DNA of 64,000 nt, taken from contig CAJQUW010011508.1 in NCBI GenBank assembly GCA_907163375.1, forward strand, positions 622,958 to 686,957, in the 5' to 3' direction. Shown here one piece after another: positions 1 to 13,693 of this stretch. The translations under genes were made by a program, and so were the position numbers. The notes beneath the pieces were generated by a model. The model ran no database searches. It saw nothing but the letters and a program-made list of their open reading frames with translations, and had not been told where the DNA came from. How positions within the stretch are numbered: position 1 is the first letter of the stretch; each line of letters starts with the position of its first letter. Source of the stretch: Prostheceraeus crozeri (taxonomy: Eukaryota > Platyhelminthes > Polycladida > Euryleptidae).

Positions 1-3000
1 ACCATCTTCAACCCAATTAATTGATTGGATCAGTTACCAATTATTCCAATTCATTGCAATTATTCACAAGACAAAAGGGATGTTTTGAGAGATTATTATT
101 ATTATAAGCTATACAGTGTAATATGTAGTCATACACAGTCGATAATGTAATATTCTGTATTCCTACTCGCATTTAAAACGGAAAAAGTTTGGTTATCATA
201 GCCTAATGCGAAACTTGGTCTAAATAATCTATGACTTTCATTTAAACTTTAATGTAAAAGTCTCCAGCTGAACATACATGCTTCATATATTCTAATAATC
301 TTATATAAATTCAAATTATGGTAGACCTAGTGAAGCACATGCTATCGTGATGGTCAAAGTGGTAGTGTTTCAGTGTTTGAGCTGGAAAATATTGCTCTCG
401 TAGAACAGAGAAGAATATATGTAATTATAGTATATTAATTATAAGTTATTGTTTAGTTTTGTTATCATTGTATTTACATGGTTTGTTTTGTAAATTGGTT
501 CAACAAACATAGTGATGCAGAAAATGCATGCATATGACACATGTAAATTCTCTTTCTGTAAGTGTTTTTATGCCCCTTCGTAGATCTATGTGCTATAGAA
601 ATGCCTTTCTAAGTATTTATCAATCAAGTGTCAATCATGTAATCATTTTGTGGACAGATCTTCCTAGATTTGGTAATGATAAAAATAATTCCAATTAATT
701 GCAATTGCAACAGTTTCAGAATCATAACAAGCACTCGACAGACTCACACACACAACACTGGCGCAACTCTGCACCAACCAATCGCTCTTCTTAAATGAAT
801 ATCTACTCATTGTAAACTTTCCTGTCCATTCTTCTCTCCCTTGCCCCCTCTGTAAATCGCAACCGGACAGCGCAAAACCTCTCTTTTCTTTCTCACACAT
901 TCACACGACGCTTTCACCTTGAGCCCTGTGGTTTGCGGTGCTAATCCACCAATGGGAGCGGGCGATTGCTCCGCCAAACACCTGAAGGCCCCTGGACACC
1001 TTCAGAACAACAGAGAGGAGTGGGTTGACACAACAACCACCATGAACTGTTTAGGCGCATTTTCATGCTCGTTGCCAATCGTCAGAGGCAACTGTCCACA
1101 GTTGAGTTTATCGATATGCATCATTCTTCATCTCAGCAGTGTTTGATGTTGAACAGTAGCAACATTGCATTGCGAGAAACTTCCCATCTCTCCCCAACCT
1201 CTCGAACAAATATTATCTATGCTTACAAGAACTTCTTCAAGTCCTTCACATTCGGTTCTACTACTGATTGCATTTAAATTCACTTTGATTCGAAAAATAA
1301 ACTGGAATCGATTGTGAAATACTTGAACATTTTTTGTATGTATAGATATTACTTTGCTTGAGAGATTGGGGAGAGATGGGAAGTTTCCAGCTGTATATTG
1401 TTGGTGGAAAGTATCTTTCAGTGAAAATATAGTTGATAAAATCGACATCAAAATTTAAGTCACGATTTAATTTCTTTCCCACAATTATTAAATCAAATTT
1501 TACATTCACCATTTACAAGCATCTTTTGAATGAACTGATTCGCCCATGAGCATGGCTATGACGCTATTCACCGAAATAATTTGAGAAGATAATATTACCA
1601 AATATTTCCATCACTTGTGTTATCTGCAATGTTCAATCTTGGCCTATTCTTAGAATTCTTTCTTATGTATACATTACAGCGTGACCATCTACTTGATATG
1701 TTGTTATTGATATACCTTAAGCAGCAGGGTTTATTCATGAGTCTCTCAAATATGATTGCACACATTCTGCATTTCCAGGATACTCGGAATGATCCTCGTG
1801 TGAGTGTTTTGTTAGATGCAAGTAGTAAAGTCTTCAAAATATTCGATATTGATGAACGAAGAATTTTCTCCGTGTATGTCGACTCTTGACTTTACGTGAT
1901 TAATGCCAAATTATGATTGTGGTATTTATTGGTAGCTGGTGATCCAAAGTGCTTGCTGTGTACTTGCTGTACTTTTTATATCAAGGATTTTGTTGTAACT
2001 GAAAGGCATCGTTCTTACGAGATATCAAGATCAAGAGCACAACGAGATATTTAAGAGTTAATGACCATGGAAACATTACAACTCAGAAGTTTTATTGCAT
2101 AAATGTATCATACAAATTTCTAGAAAAACTCGATAAATTAAGTGAAAATTTCAAGCCATCAAGTTGTCACGTGCTCGCATGACCTAAGTAACAAGTGGAG
2201 ATCCCATGTAGCCTTGGAAAGTACTATGTTAAAATTCTTTTCTTTAGTGATTTTCTGCTCTGACTTTTGAACCTAATGTGCTAGTAAATGCTAGGAATTC
2301 GCGAATTATGGCGTTCATGAAATAGTACCTACTCTTCATAACAATAAATCATGAAGCCTGAGGAGAAATCTAAAAATGCAATTTGAGAAGACAACTCTTG
2401 AAGCCTGAGAAGAATAGAAAGCTGCAACTCGAGAAAATAACTCAATTTATTTTAATTCCAAAATTTGATTTCTGTTTATTTAAATTCTTGTTTAATGTGA
2501 CTTCGGCTATTTTTTCCGAAGATAACGCACATAGATCAAATTCGTAGATTTTAATCAAAGAAATATGCATGCCACATAACTCCTATAAACGTTCTTCACT
2601 AATTGGCGTTTTATTAAGTGTCCAATGCAATCTTTGCATTTACTCCACCGATTGACTTAACAGATCTGGGATATAGCGAATTTAGCGATGTGTCTGTAAA
2701 CTGCCGATGCAGTTGATGCAACTTTTCTGATATGGCTTCTTGTTGCGAGAGTTTCTAATCTTTCTGTGGCATGCTTAAAATCAGCTTCCTGATAAAGGAA
2801 TTTCTGTCGGTGTGGCTGTAACAGAATTCCATACTATAATGCTTCCCACCATACTCGAAGATCTTAGTATTTCTGAATTTATTTAGGCTCTATGTACTTT
2901 TATTTCTTTATTTCGGATTTAACGAATTTTGGCTGCGATGAGCTGTTTTGCAAGGGCTCTTGAAATTCATTATGACCGAAATCAACTGTAGTAAAGTTCT

Positions 3001-5190
3001 GGCATAATTATCTGACTTGAATATTATGATTTAGACATGCGAATATGCTATGTAGCTTGAATCATAAGAGCAAGTCATAAGGACCAACTCCTTCTTTCCG
3101 GACGAATTCTCTGGAAAATGGTCTTCGAATCTCATTGAGAAGTTCGAAGTGATATGATGCAGCTCCTAGTGACGCTATTTGTATAAAATTAATGATTGGT
3201 TCCTACTGATGTCATCTGAAGGATATTTTTCAATTATATAGAGTATGTTGTAATCATTCTTGATACAGCTAAATAATAATCCAACATGCGTCATGCGTTC
3301 GACCGCTGTGACCATTCAATAAGGTGCTCTGTGCATTTTCTCAATATTGCAATGATAATCGGAAAAAATCTATTTAATGATTCTCTCCTCACTTTCAATG
3401 TTGCTAATTCTTCTACGCAAATTCGACCTTCAATAACAATGCTGCTGTACTTAGTGCTACAAACATGTTCAAAACATTTACAGCGCACATTTCCTGTATA
3501 TTTGTACACACAGCAGATCTTTAAAAAAATTCGCCCTGAAACGCTAATCGCCGGTGCAGTATGTATTCTCAATTGTATTATATCTAACTGGAGATTGTAT
3601 GAATGTTTCTAAAATTGCTCGCTATCTTTCACTTTCAGATAGATCGATTGCCTGAGGTATACATACGTGTATTTATTCGATTCGTTTTTACTCCACGTTG
3701 CAGCAATGGTTATTATGCTAATTAACTTGAGTTTGGGAAACTGTCAGAATGTAGACGTGAATGATGTCATTATGTTCCAGATATCATTGATAGCATGAAT
3801 AGAAATGTTTCCGTCCAGTTGCCACTGGATAGTGTATTGTATTTGAACACAGATCCATGAGATGTGAGACATTGAGTCACGTGGCTTTTATGTTTCAATA
3901 TACATGTATAATAGCATAAATATTTACAGTGGTCAATATGACGCAATTGTTGAGTCCCCACCGAGAGAAAGTGACTGATTCTCGACAGGAAGAGCATTTG
4001 GACTAAACGTAGCACACCAATGCATGCATGTTGTTACAAATGCAACTTAGATATAAATAACTGATGAAATGTAAATTCATGGCAGTAATAGAATTCATTA
4101 TTTTGTTGTACCTTCAAATATTAAATTAAATCAAGGCATTTTCTAAAAATGTGCGAGACACTTCTACATAAACGACTTGAGCAAGTGAATTTCACTGTGC
4201 ATTCCAGCTCTTTTCAACCATATACTGTAGAATATTATACTTGGAATAATAGCAGAGAACTGCGGTGTTTCTCAAAAAAATATCAAAGTTAAAATGAAAT
4301 TAAAACATTTTTCGGAAAGAACCATTTGAGATGTAAAATGATTGACTAATATCGTCAATGTTTGCGAAGTGTGCTTACTCTCATTGAAATGTAAATGTAT
4401 TTTCATCGACGTTATGTGTCATGTTACACAGCGTCGAGAGGATGTGATATGGACACCGTTTTCGGAATGCCATTGCATTTGTCACCTTCGACGAGATGTA
4501 TGAAAACAAATTTTGTTTTAATGAGCTAATGATGCCATAAAATATTTCAGTGAAGCGAAGCGACGTTTGCTTCAGACGACTACTTACGCATTCATTTGCT
4601 GAATCAAAGATATATCAAAATTAAAATGTCAATTTTGACAGTTTTCTATCATTTACAGATAATGTAATTTTGTAACACTTATGTTGAACGAGATAAAGGG
4701 TCAAAAAAATTAATTAAAAAAAATACATTTAAGGTGGAAGATGACCCCATCAGCAAGTGATGTCACGGCACAGGAAAACAGCAAATTTTTAAACGCTTTC
4801 AGTGTGCACAGCGTATCATCTTCAGAGAAAGTGAAATTGTCTGACTTGCACATCGAGTTACAAATCAAGTGCATGTGTAAATTTTCGCTACAGGAGGAAG
4901 CAAGCAGCCAAGTTTTTCTTCTCGACATCCTCATTTGTCGGTCAGCCACTGAGCTGTCGTTCATTGTGTATCGCAAGGACACACATCCAAACTCTATTTA
5001 GACAGAACACATTTTCATCCACGTTAGGCATTTATTTCGGTGGTAAGGTCTCTAACACTGAGAGCAAAGCGTGTTTACTCATCCGACTAACTGCTTTCTG
5101 ATAGAGAGCACATGCGGATATCACTAAATCTCAATGGATGCACTGATAAAACACAGTTTTCTGCGTCCGTGTAACTGTATACATTCCCTA
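1..5190. other. Host DNA, no gene recognised
   Basis: Only short open frames without recognisable domains occur here on either strand, and none shows convincing codon structure or motifs. The stretch looks like ordinary intergenic or intronic invertebrate DNA. A distant exon cannot be excluded, because short exons are not detectable by eye. Confidence 0.6.
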
Positions 5191-5196
5191 TATATA

Positions 5197-6046
5197 CAGT
5201 GAACTCTCGTTTTAAGAATCACTCGTTATAAGAATGAACTCGTTATTAGAATCAAATCCATTTTCCCGAAACATTTCTATACAGCGCTGTAAGTTTTCCG
5301 CTCGTTATAGGAATAATTATCATGTCACTTTCGTCATAAGAATCAATGGATAAATAGTCATAAATAGTCATTCAACAATTTCGCATGAAATACTATGTAT
5401 TTTGCACTCGTTACAAGAATAAATAATGACACTTTCGTTATAAGAATCAGTGAATGACACTTGAACTGTTATTGGCCGAAATACTCACCAATGGCGCAAT
5501 CCTACTTTTTATTGATTATATTTGCCAATGGATGTCAGATAAAAGCGTCATGATATCACGATTAACCTTGAGATGAAATCCACTGAAATCCTCGCCAATT
5601 GCGTTATTTTACTATACCCTTCGATTAGAATTGACAATGTGCGTCATCAGAACTCATGACACTAGGTGGAGATGACCGCATCTCATCCCGACCCTTGGGA
5701 AGATGGAAGAAGAAATTCTAAAACGAACCAATGAGAGCCTTCACCCAAGCAAGATATCAGACTTTTTTAGACGAAGTTGAAGGTGAACTGAAAAAGAATG
5801 TTTCTTTTGTCCTCTTGTTTTCTTTAAGTATGTAAGTGTAATTAGGGTAATAGGAACCACAAAGAAACATCCTATTTAATAGTTACGTAAGGATTTATCT
5901 ATACTGATTACTAATATAGATGTATATCATCATTTCTACAAATAAAAAGCATGAGTGCTCATAAAAAAAACTCGTTATAAGAATAATCTCGTTACAAGAA
6001 TCAAAACATAATTTCCCGATGTGATTCTCATATCGAGAGTCCACTG
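5197..6046. mobile_element. Tigger/pogo-type non-autonomous DNA transposon
   Basis: The left end begins CAGTGAACTCTCG and the right end is the inverted repeat of CAGTGGACTCTCG. The element is flanked by TA on both sides (5195-5196 and 6047-6048), the classic Tc1/mariner-pogo target duplication. The interior repeats the phrase CTCGTTATAAGAAT many times near both ends, probably as subterminal transposase-binding repeats. No transposase frame remains. The ends resemble Tigger-group termini as known in other animals. Confidence 0.75.
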
Positions 6047-6752
6047 TAAATAGTTATTCAACAAATTAGTATAAAATACTTTGTATATTGCACTCGCTAT
6101 AAGAATAAATAATGACACTTTCGTTATAAGAATCAGTGAATGGCACTTAAACTGTCATTGGCCGAAATACTCACCAATGGCGTAATCCTACTTTTTATTG
6201 ATTATATTTGCCAATGGACGTCAGATAAAAGCGTCATGATATCACGATTAACCTTGAGAGGATAAAATACACTGACATCCTCACCAATTGCATTATTTTA
6301 CTATACACTTCGATTAGAATTGACAATGTGTGTCATCAGAACACATCATCAGGAATCATGACACGAGGTGGAGATGACTGTATCCCATCCCGGCTCTTAG
6401 GAAGATAGAAGAAGAAATCCTAAAACGAACCATTGAGAGCCTTCACCAAAGCAAGATATCCGAGTTTTTCAGACGAAGGTGAACTGAAAAAGAATGTTTC
6501 TATTGTCTTCTTGTTTTCTTTAAGTGCATGTAAGTCTAATTAGGGTAATAGAAACCACAAAGAAACATCTTATTTAATAGTTACGCAAGCATTTATTTAT
6601 AAGCCTACTGATTACTGATAAGGATGTAAATGTCATCATTACTACAAAGAAAAGGCCTAAGTGCTCAAAAAATAAAAACTCGTTATAAGAATAATCTCGT
6701 TATAAGAATCAAAACATAATTTCCCGATGTGATTTTTATATCGAGTCCACTG
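6047..6752. mobile_element. Second, 5'-truncated copy of the Tigger-type element
   Basis: Sequence from about 6049 repeats the interior of the 5197-6046 copy in the same orientation, from the phrase around 5360 onward. It ends with a Tigger-like terminus at CCACTG followed by TA. The two copies share a boundary, giving a head-to-tail partial dimer. Its 5' terminus is missing, so this arose by tandem duplication or template switching rather than as two complete insertions. Confidence 0.65.
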
Positions 6753-7382
6753 TAACTGTAAACGGTCGAAGAAAATTGTTTTTTTTTTGGATGAATCCCG
6801 ACCGATGGCAACAAAATATCTAATTCAGTATGCACTGACATATCAGGATGACAAATCGCGTTTGGAATGAACCAGGCCCTTCTTCAGCAACTGACGACTC
6901 AGAACGGCGAAGAGTTTCTTTGCCGCATTTCGGTTAAGTGTCAGTGTCATATGCGCTATGACGACAAGGTGTCGTCATTTACCATATTGCCCTATATGTA
7001 ACCTTGAGTTATTCCGGTAGATTGAATTGTGTTATTAATTGCTTTTAGAGCTTGATTTTTAAAACCATACTATGGTTTAGCAATGTAAAACGGCAACAGT
7101 AGAAAATCAAACGTGTTGAAGACAATCACACAGAATTCTGCTGCTGTTATGACGAAGAGTCTGTAAGTGACTTTTGTTTGTCTTTTGCTTGATTATCTGC
7201 AATGCAACTCAGCGGCGACAGTGTGATATCGCACGCACATAGTCGTAAGGCTGAGATTAGGGAAGTGCTAGCTTATTGATTACTGATTGTCGGATCATGG
7301 CGACGCGAATACTGAAGACTGCGCGTGGTGTATTTCGTTGTATACTATAGCTTGTGATAACTCATTTTCATTGATATTTTCA
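6753..7382. other. Spacer upstream of the piggyBac gene
   Basis: No coding region is recognised. A perfect 8-bp-stem hairpin lies at 6958-6978 (ATGACGAC, 5-nt loop, GTCGTCAT). A TTAA at 6933-6936 could be a piggyBac target site, but the sequence after it does not match the candidate 3' terminus. Confidence 0.4.
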
Positions 7383-9088
7383 ATGGCTGCGGTCTTATTG
7401 AGTACAAGGCGTTCAACTCGACGAGTGGAACCAGTTCATCGATATGGGTTTGATATAGTGATGATAGTTCGGACAATGAAAACACGGCCTTCGATCCTCC
7501 CCTTTTAGCAGATGAATCGTCTTCTGATGCTGAGTCTGACAGTCAAGACGAAGTGTCTGAAGAAGAAGGATGGACAATTATTGATCCAACAGAAGGAAGG
7601 GATGTAATAAACTTTTTATTTTTTGGAGAATGTGGTTGGACGGATACGGAGATGGACAGTACCGAGTTTTCTACAAAGGATTATATAAGTCATTTTCTCC
7701 CAGACACTTTGTTTGAAACACCGGCTAAATGGGTAAATGATCGTGTGCATATTGAAAATGTTCGAATGATGGAGGAAGATTACGAAGAAATACACTGGAA
7801 GAATGTATCTATTTCTGAAATGAAGACGTTTGTTGGTCTTACGCTACTTATGGGAATCGTAAAAAAGCCTTCCATAAGATCATATTGGCAAACTGAAGAA
7901 ATGATGAGAACTCCTTTCTTTTTGCAACCAGGAAGCTTGAGTCGTGACAGATATATCGCTATTCTCAAATTCTTGAGATTTTCTGACCCATATACGGTGG
8001 ATCCTACCAAAAAAGAAAGCAGACTCAGTGATTTCTTCTTGATGGTGAATGATATTTGCTCTCAGTACAAACCAGATCAATCTATGAGTTTGGATGAAAG
8101 TCTTGTATTATTCAAGGGAAGACTCTCGATAAAACTGTTTATTCGGACAAAAAGATCCAGGTTTGGTGTGAAGCTATTCATTCTTACTGACAAAACAGGT
8201 TATATGATTTATGCTCAAGTATACGTTGGCAAAGATACCTGTTATGAAACTGGAGAGCCTTGTACTGAAATGCTTTCAAATAGTGAAAAAAAAGTTGTTC
8301 GATTGCTTTCAAAGGCTGGCGTGCTAGATAGGGGATATCTCTTGAATATAGACAATTGGTTTTCAAGTTACCGACTGATAGAATATCTTCTGTCGAGAAA
8401 TACGAGTGTTCGTGGGACGATAAGACCTCAAAGAGGAATTCCAAAAATTCTTACTCAAAGGAAATTGCAACCTGTGTCATCGGCATTTGCTAAAAAGGAC
8501 AGAACAATCGCGGTGAAATTTTGTGACAAAAAGGATGTCTACCTTATGTCTACGTGTGATAGTGCTTCTCTGGTTCGAAAGGAGAGGATTGGTAAGGGCA
8601 ATATTCGATCAGAAATACAGAAACCATCTATTGTTGAGAATTACAATCACGAAATGGGCGGGATAGATATTGTAGACCAAGTGATTCATCAACATAACTG
8701 CCCTCGAAAATCACATGCATGGTACAAAAAAATTGACCTCAATTGTGTTCTTCGGTTACTTTTCAATGCATGGACTGTATATAGAAAAGAGAATGATAAA
8801 CAGATGATCTTTCTAGACTTTCTGAAAGATGCGATGCGACTTATGACTGATTTACAATCCACGCCGAAGGGACCAAGAAAAAGGAGAAGGCCAGCAGAAG
8901 ACCAACGCACGAATACACATGTTCAAGAAAGGATACCCTCTACAGATAGTAAGAGAAATCCAATGAAGCGCTGTCGTGTTTGCTTTAGTGGCGGAATAAG
9001 ACGTGAATCAAGATACTGCTGCAGCTCGTGTCCAGAAAAGCCTGGCCTTTGCTTGGGTGAGTGCTTTACCAAGTTCAATCATAACTAA
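7383..9088 (+). CDS. piggyBac-type transposase (PGBD-like), N-terminal frameshift
   Basis: A DDE_Tnp_1_7-type transposase that would cut and paste DNA at TTAA. The main frame is open from 7454 to the stop at 9088 (545 codons) but has no in-frame ATG before about 7651. The likely N-terminus starts at the ATG at 7383 in another frame (short Arg-rich stretch), so a one-base frameshift lies near 7445-7456. An acidic Ser/Asp/Glu-rich N-terminal segment follows, then the catalytic core. Candidate catalytic aspartates are in SLDES (codon at 8093), NIDNW (8351) and GGIDIVD (8666 or 8675). The C-terminus is Arg-rich and ends in a Cys-rich zinc-binding tail (CRVC, CCSSC, CLGEC), as in piggyBac. The catalytic part is intact. 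It could be a nearly intact transposon or a domesticated copy; the frameshift favours a recently inactivated or misassembled transposon. Confidence 0.9.
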
Positions 9089-9297
9089 TCCCAACATGAG
9101 GGAAGTCACGAATACACTGTGTGTATATGGTGGAGAATATAGAGTATTTTTGAATAATTACAATTGTTTTTGTGAAGTCAGAGTAATATTTGACATATTA
9201 ATCATCACAATTTGTGTTATTTAGTGTCATAACAGCAATTTTTAAGCGAATACACACTAATTAAAAAATCATGAAATTTCGGATTTTTACAAGCACA

Positions 9298-9338
9298 TAG
9301 GGGGAGTCAGGGATGAGAAACAGGATCGAAAGGGTTAA
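9298..9338. repeat. Candidate piggyBac 3' terminus with TTAA
   Basis: About 210 bp after the transposase stop, the sequence GGATCGAAAGGG runs directly into TTAA at 9335-9338. A terminal CCC/GGG next to TTAA is the piggyBac family pattern. No matching inverted terminus was found upstream of 7383, so the 5' end is missing, diverged or displaced. Confidence 0.45.
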
Positions 9339-12300
9339 AAAAAGTTTGGCTAATCCTTTGGTATGGTCTCAGGATTCCATGCAGGAATTGTGGAAAGTTG
9401 GAGTTACGTAGGTGAAGTATCATGTTCTCAGAAGGAGATGAAGAAAGAACATGAAACAGCAACATCTCAATGTGGATCGAGTAAAAATGGCGAGCATCTG
9501 TTCCATCGACAAGGGATCGGTTTGACGAAGGAAGGTCATCAAGGAGGCAAGGTGGTTCAAGCATTTCGGTTTCAGAAACAAAACAATACATGACCTTGGA
9601 GAACTGTGGAACGATCGCATATAACTTTTTTTTGTTCTTTCACCCCAGGTTTTTTCGTAACTTCATAGATTTTTTCGGTTGTTCAACTTCTACTTATCAG
9701 GGGTTTATTGTAGTAGCGTTTTAAATGAATTATGCACCCTTAAATGGCATCTAATGCACCTTCCAATGTTGTATTATCAAGAGTAAGGGTCAACTTCTAT
9801 TATGCTATTTCCGTCCATGATGTTCACTTTCCGATTATTTCGTTTTTCATATTGTCGTCAGTATTATTATTATGAGTATATTTATTTAAATCATGACAAG
9901 CTTCTTAAAGCTGCTTGATTCTCAGACTCACTTCTCAATACCTGGGTCTGGACGCTGTTTAATGCTATGAAGGACAGGTGATATCATTCGTGTTTACAGA
10001 CTGGCAATCACTATAAAGCGCAAATTTATTTACTTCAATGCAAGGAAACAATCTCGTTTTGCTTGCGATAACTCTGGTGGTCACAGTTTGTTTTATAACT
10101 AATTGTATGATTGTGATGGTTGGCTTAAATATTACAATGAAATTGTAAAGAACCTTTGATGGCATCCTCAAGATCATGTGTTACCAAGGTGCTTAAAGCA
10201 CCAAAGAGAGCTTGCTTACTTTCATGGTGTTAGACGAAGCTGAAATTTTGCTCTGCATGCATAGTGAATTCCGCTGTAGGGGGAATGTGCGGCACATATT
10301 TAACCTACATCACAGATGAATGCAAATGTTGCATCCTCAATTGAAAAATGGGAACATGCCTGAATAGCCGCCATTTTATCCAAAAGAATCCGATATTGAA
10401 GTATTACCGCTACACTAACCTAGACGATCATATGTAACTTAGAGTGACATGTGACTAGTCTATTAAAAGCAGTACTTGATGAGTACCCGCCTAAGTTAAC
10501 TTAGTATACTAATTAATCATGACTATTTGGTCATGTATTTCATGGTTCTAGTTAATGAAGTATATTCGCTATCCTTATGTATGCCGTTAATCTAGCCACA
10601 ATGTAAATATTCCATTAACTGAAATATTCCATCTTGACTTGTGGATCAATGGGTCGCAAAGCTCAGCGACGTTTGAAACTGCGTATTTCAAATGTGCGAT
10701 TAATATTTTAGTGTGAAATTCTTTGTTTCACATTATGCGTATTTCAAACGTTGAAGCTGGTGTGTGTTGTGTTTTCATTAAAATATTTATTGCAAAACCT
10801 ACCGATGTAGATATCTCAGAGACCAGCGGCTGATACTGTTCCAATAGACTTGAGCATTAACTTGCTGCATGCAACAATCCATTTTCTGTTAGGATGCGCT
10901 TTATTCATATTTAATCCTAGAATAACCAAATTTGAAAATGCGTATGTTTTCAGCGTCTGCTTTATAAGCTCCTTAAGAAACGTACTTGACATAAATTCAA
11001 TTATTTCGTAAGTATGCATCGTCAGATTTCGTATATCCAACTAATAAGCTAAATATAATTATTGATTTGGTCGCATTTTGTATCTGTCATGTGAAAGGAA
11101 TGTAATTGTGCTTCTTTGACCTGAATGTATGATGGTATCTGATCACCTCCCGGCAACCGCTTTTGGTAGACAGAAATTATACATTTCCTCACACCTGATA
11201 AATATCATGAATACGTAGATTTTGGTTTCTTCGTATATTAAAAACAATAATTTGCGACCAGTCAATGGTTTCCTGTGTCTGTCTATAGAAACACGATGAT
11301 GAATATTCATTTTCCTGTTGCAGCAGTAAGCCTAAAGTAACTAAAACACTTTTCTTGCAGATAAACATCGGGGCTCTGTCAAATTATGTATTTTGTCATA
11401 TTATTCTTGTTAACAACATGAAGACACCGTTTGTTTGGGAATGCTTGATTTTATTGAATTTTCTATCACAGGTTCGCCCAAAACGTTAATTGTAGCCCAT
11501 AAAGTTCGTCATAACAAAGGAAACCGCAAAAGTGTAGACTTTTAAATGTCCTCATAGAGAGACAGTGGCCTTCTTACTCTCAATTGATGTGACGTCATCT
11601 CGCTAATAAGAATGTCATTTGCTACACAACACTGAGGAAATATGTTGATGCTCGCGGGTTTTTGTTTGAAGCAACAAGTGACCGGATGAACTTTATCCTG
11701 AACATGCTGACGATTTATGTTATCAACGGATCGAACTCAAAAGTAGAAGGCTTTAATACGCATGAGAGAGACAGTTCGTCAAAATTAACCATTCATTTTC
11801 GTCACACATATGTGTGCGGATATTTCTTTGAATTTTAGACACGGATGGATTTTGTGATGACATGAATTCTTCATAAGTCCAGCTTGGAATAAATAGTTTT
11901 GCATTCTAAATATGCTTAAATCATTTTTTTTGAATTTGCATTTGTGTTTCGACTCTTGAGGAAGCAGTTGTAAATGTAGGTTTCGTGCTCGTAAAGGCTG
12001 ATATATGTCAGCAGTTGCGCAATTTTAACTGACATGCAGATCTGCTTACTATTAGGGCAGTTTAGCCAATACCATAGCTTATCAAAAATGAGCGAAGCTT
12101 TCCATCTTCACGAATTCTGCCGTTTGCCAATAATGCTTGCAAAAGGAAATTGTCGACTCACAAATGCTATGAATAAATTAATGACTCAATTTCTTCCGCA
12201 TATTTTCGCAGGCAAAAAATCTACCTGATAACAGATGGCCGTGAAGTCAGTATTCTGATGTCAACATTATGTAATCTACTTTTGCCATTGATGAAATCTT

Positions 12301-12929
12301 TACAGAAAAATTGTCATAATCGAAGGAAAGTCCACTCAGAACATACGCTATCTTCTTTTCTAATTAATTTCCTTCGCATATAAAAGAATATCCTCTATGA
12401 TTAAATTGTACTAACTTGTAGAGAGTGAATTGACTTAGTATTTGAACTCATCTGTATTCTGACGTATGAAAGAATTGTTTTTGTATTTGATCTGTCAAAA
12501 ATGTGTTTGCTTCTAGCCTGTCTGGGTTGCTTGTTACGGTGCTACAAGCAAATGATTGCAGCATTTTATTTGTCCGGCATAGCCAGAGCGAGATTTTATC
12601 GGAACATGGCTGAAAAAGAGACTCACAGAATGATGTACACCCTATGGTAATCAGTATGACTGCCGAGTTCTACTCGATTCCTTGAACTTGTCAGACGTAA
12701 ATCAATGAAAATCACACGTAAATCGACGTCAAGTCAAAATGGTCTTGAAAAAGCTGTCCCAGAGAAAACCTCTTAATTTTAATATCAGAAATGTTCTAAG
12801 CATCATTAAAAAACCTATATTAGAATTACGAAAAGAGGGGTTTTTAGGGCTCATCATTTTACGGATTATTTTACATTTGACGCCTAAATTTAAATTATTT
12901 TCTGATTTATTTTCATAATTGAGACGGAA
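9339..12929. other. No gene recognised
   Basis: Only short frames without domains are present. Nothing here supports a gene or a named repeat. Confidence 0.55.
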
Positions 12930-13693
12930 ATGAAGACTGGAAAAGTGTCTTTGAGGGAACAGTACTCAGTAGAAGTGGACAAGATAGAAAACCTGACTTC
13001 CGTGATTCACAAAATTAGTATTTTCATTATTAATACTTTCAAGAAGGAAATAGCCGACTTCATGACAGAGAAGATGGACTATGTGCAAGTGGGAATCAAG
13101 GAGGATCTATCTTATATAATTTCTAAAACGAATAAACAGACCTAATCAATCAGAAGGAATTTACGAACCTATGATCTTAAGGCATTTGATTATCTGAAGG
13201 AAAGGTGTTGTGTTATGAATCACTTCGTAATTTTTCATTGACGTACGAGTATATTCATAAAGCCAGAACTAATGGAATTGAACAAAAAATTCCTAAGAAA
13301 CTAAAAAAAAGTAACTCAGATGACTGAGGTTCGGAATTTTTAAAAATGCTCAGCTTGAAGGAATTAGAGAGTGAAGTTAATCGTTTACGATCAACCGCAG
13401 AAATAAATAAGCGATTCTGTGACGCAATCGATGATGAAGTTGCAAATATATGCATTGAATTTCTTCCGACGTTCGAGGCGCAGCTCCCAATTAGTAGTTT
13501 TGAAGGCGTTAATCCGATGACTAGGAGGAGGCTTAAAGTGAAGAAATTTGGAAATGTAGAGCAAATTTCTTCTCTTCAGATAAAAAACATCTGTTGGCGA
13601 TCACGGCTTTTATATACTAAGAATTTTGAACCTACATTTGTTAGTGCAATCAGAAACAATCAGAATTTTAATTATCGCGATAGACTAGCATAA
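12930..13693 (+). pseudogene. Possible decayed coding region, unknown
   Basis: Two nearby open stretches (12930-13145 and 13346-13693) read as charged, helix-forming protein, the second starting with a heptad-like Leu/Glu segment. The interval between them has stops in all useful frames. This could be the remnant of a transposon ORF1-like coiled-coil protein. No family is recognised and the call is weak. Confidence 0.2.

Noticed and set aside
919-1889. Several short frames on both strands in the first 2 kb
   Set aside because: No domain, no consistent frame, and no splice pattern that could be supported by eye.
6933-6978. TTAA followed by a hairpin as the 5' end of the piggyBac element
   Set aside because: The sequence after TTAA does not match the inverted complement of the 3' candidate end, so it is only a possible site.
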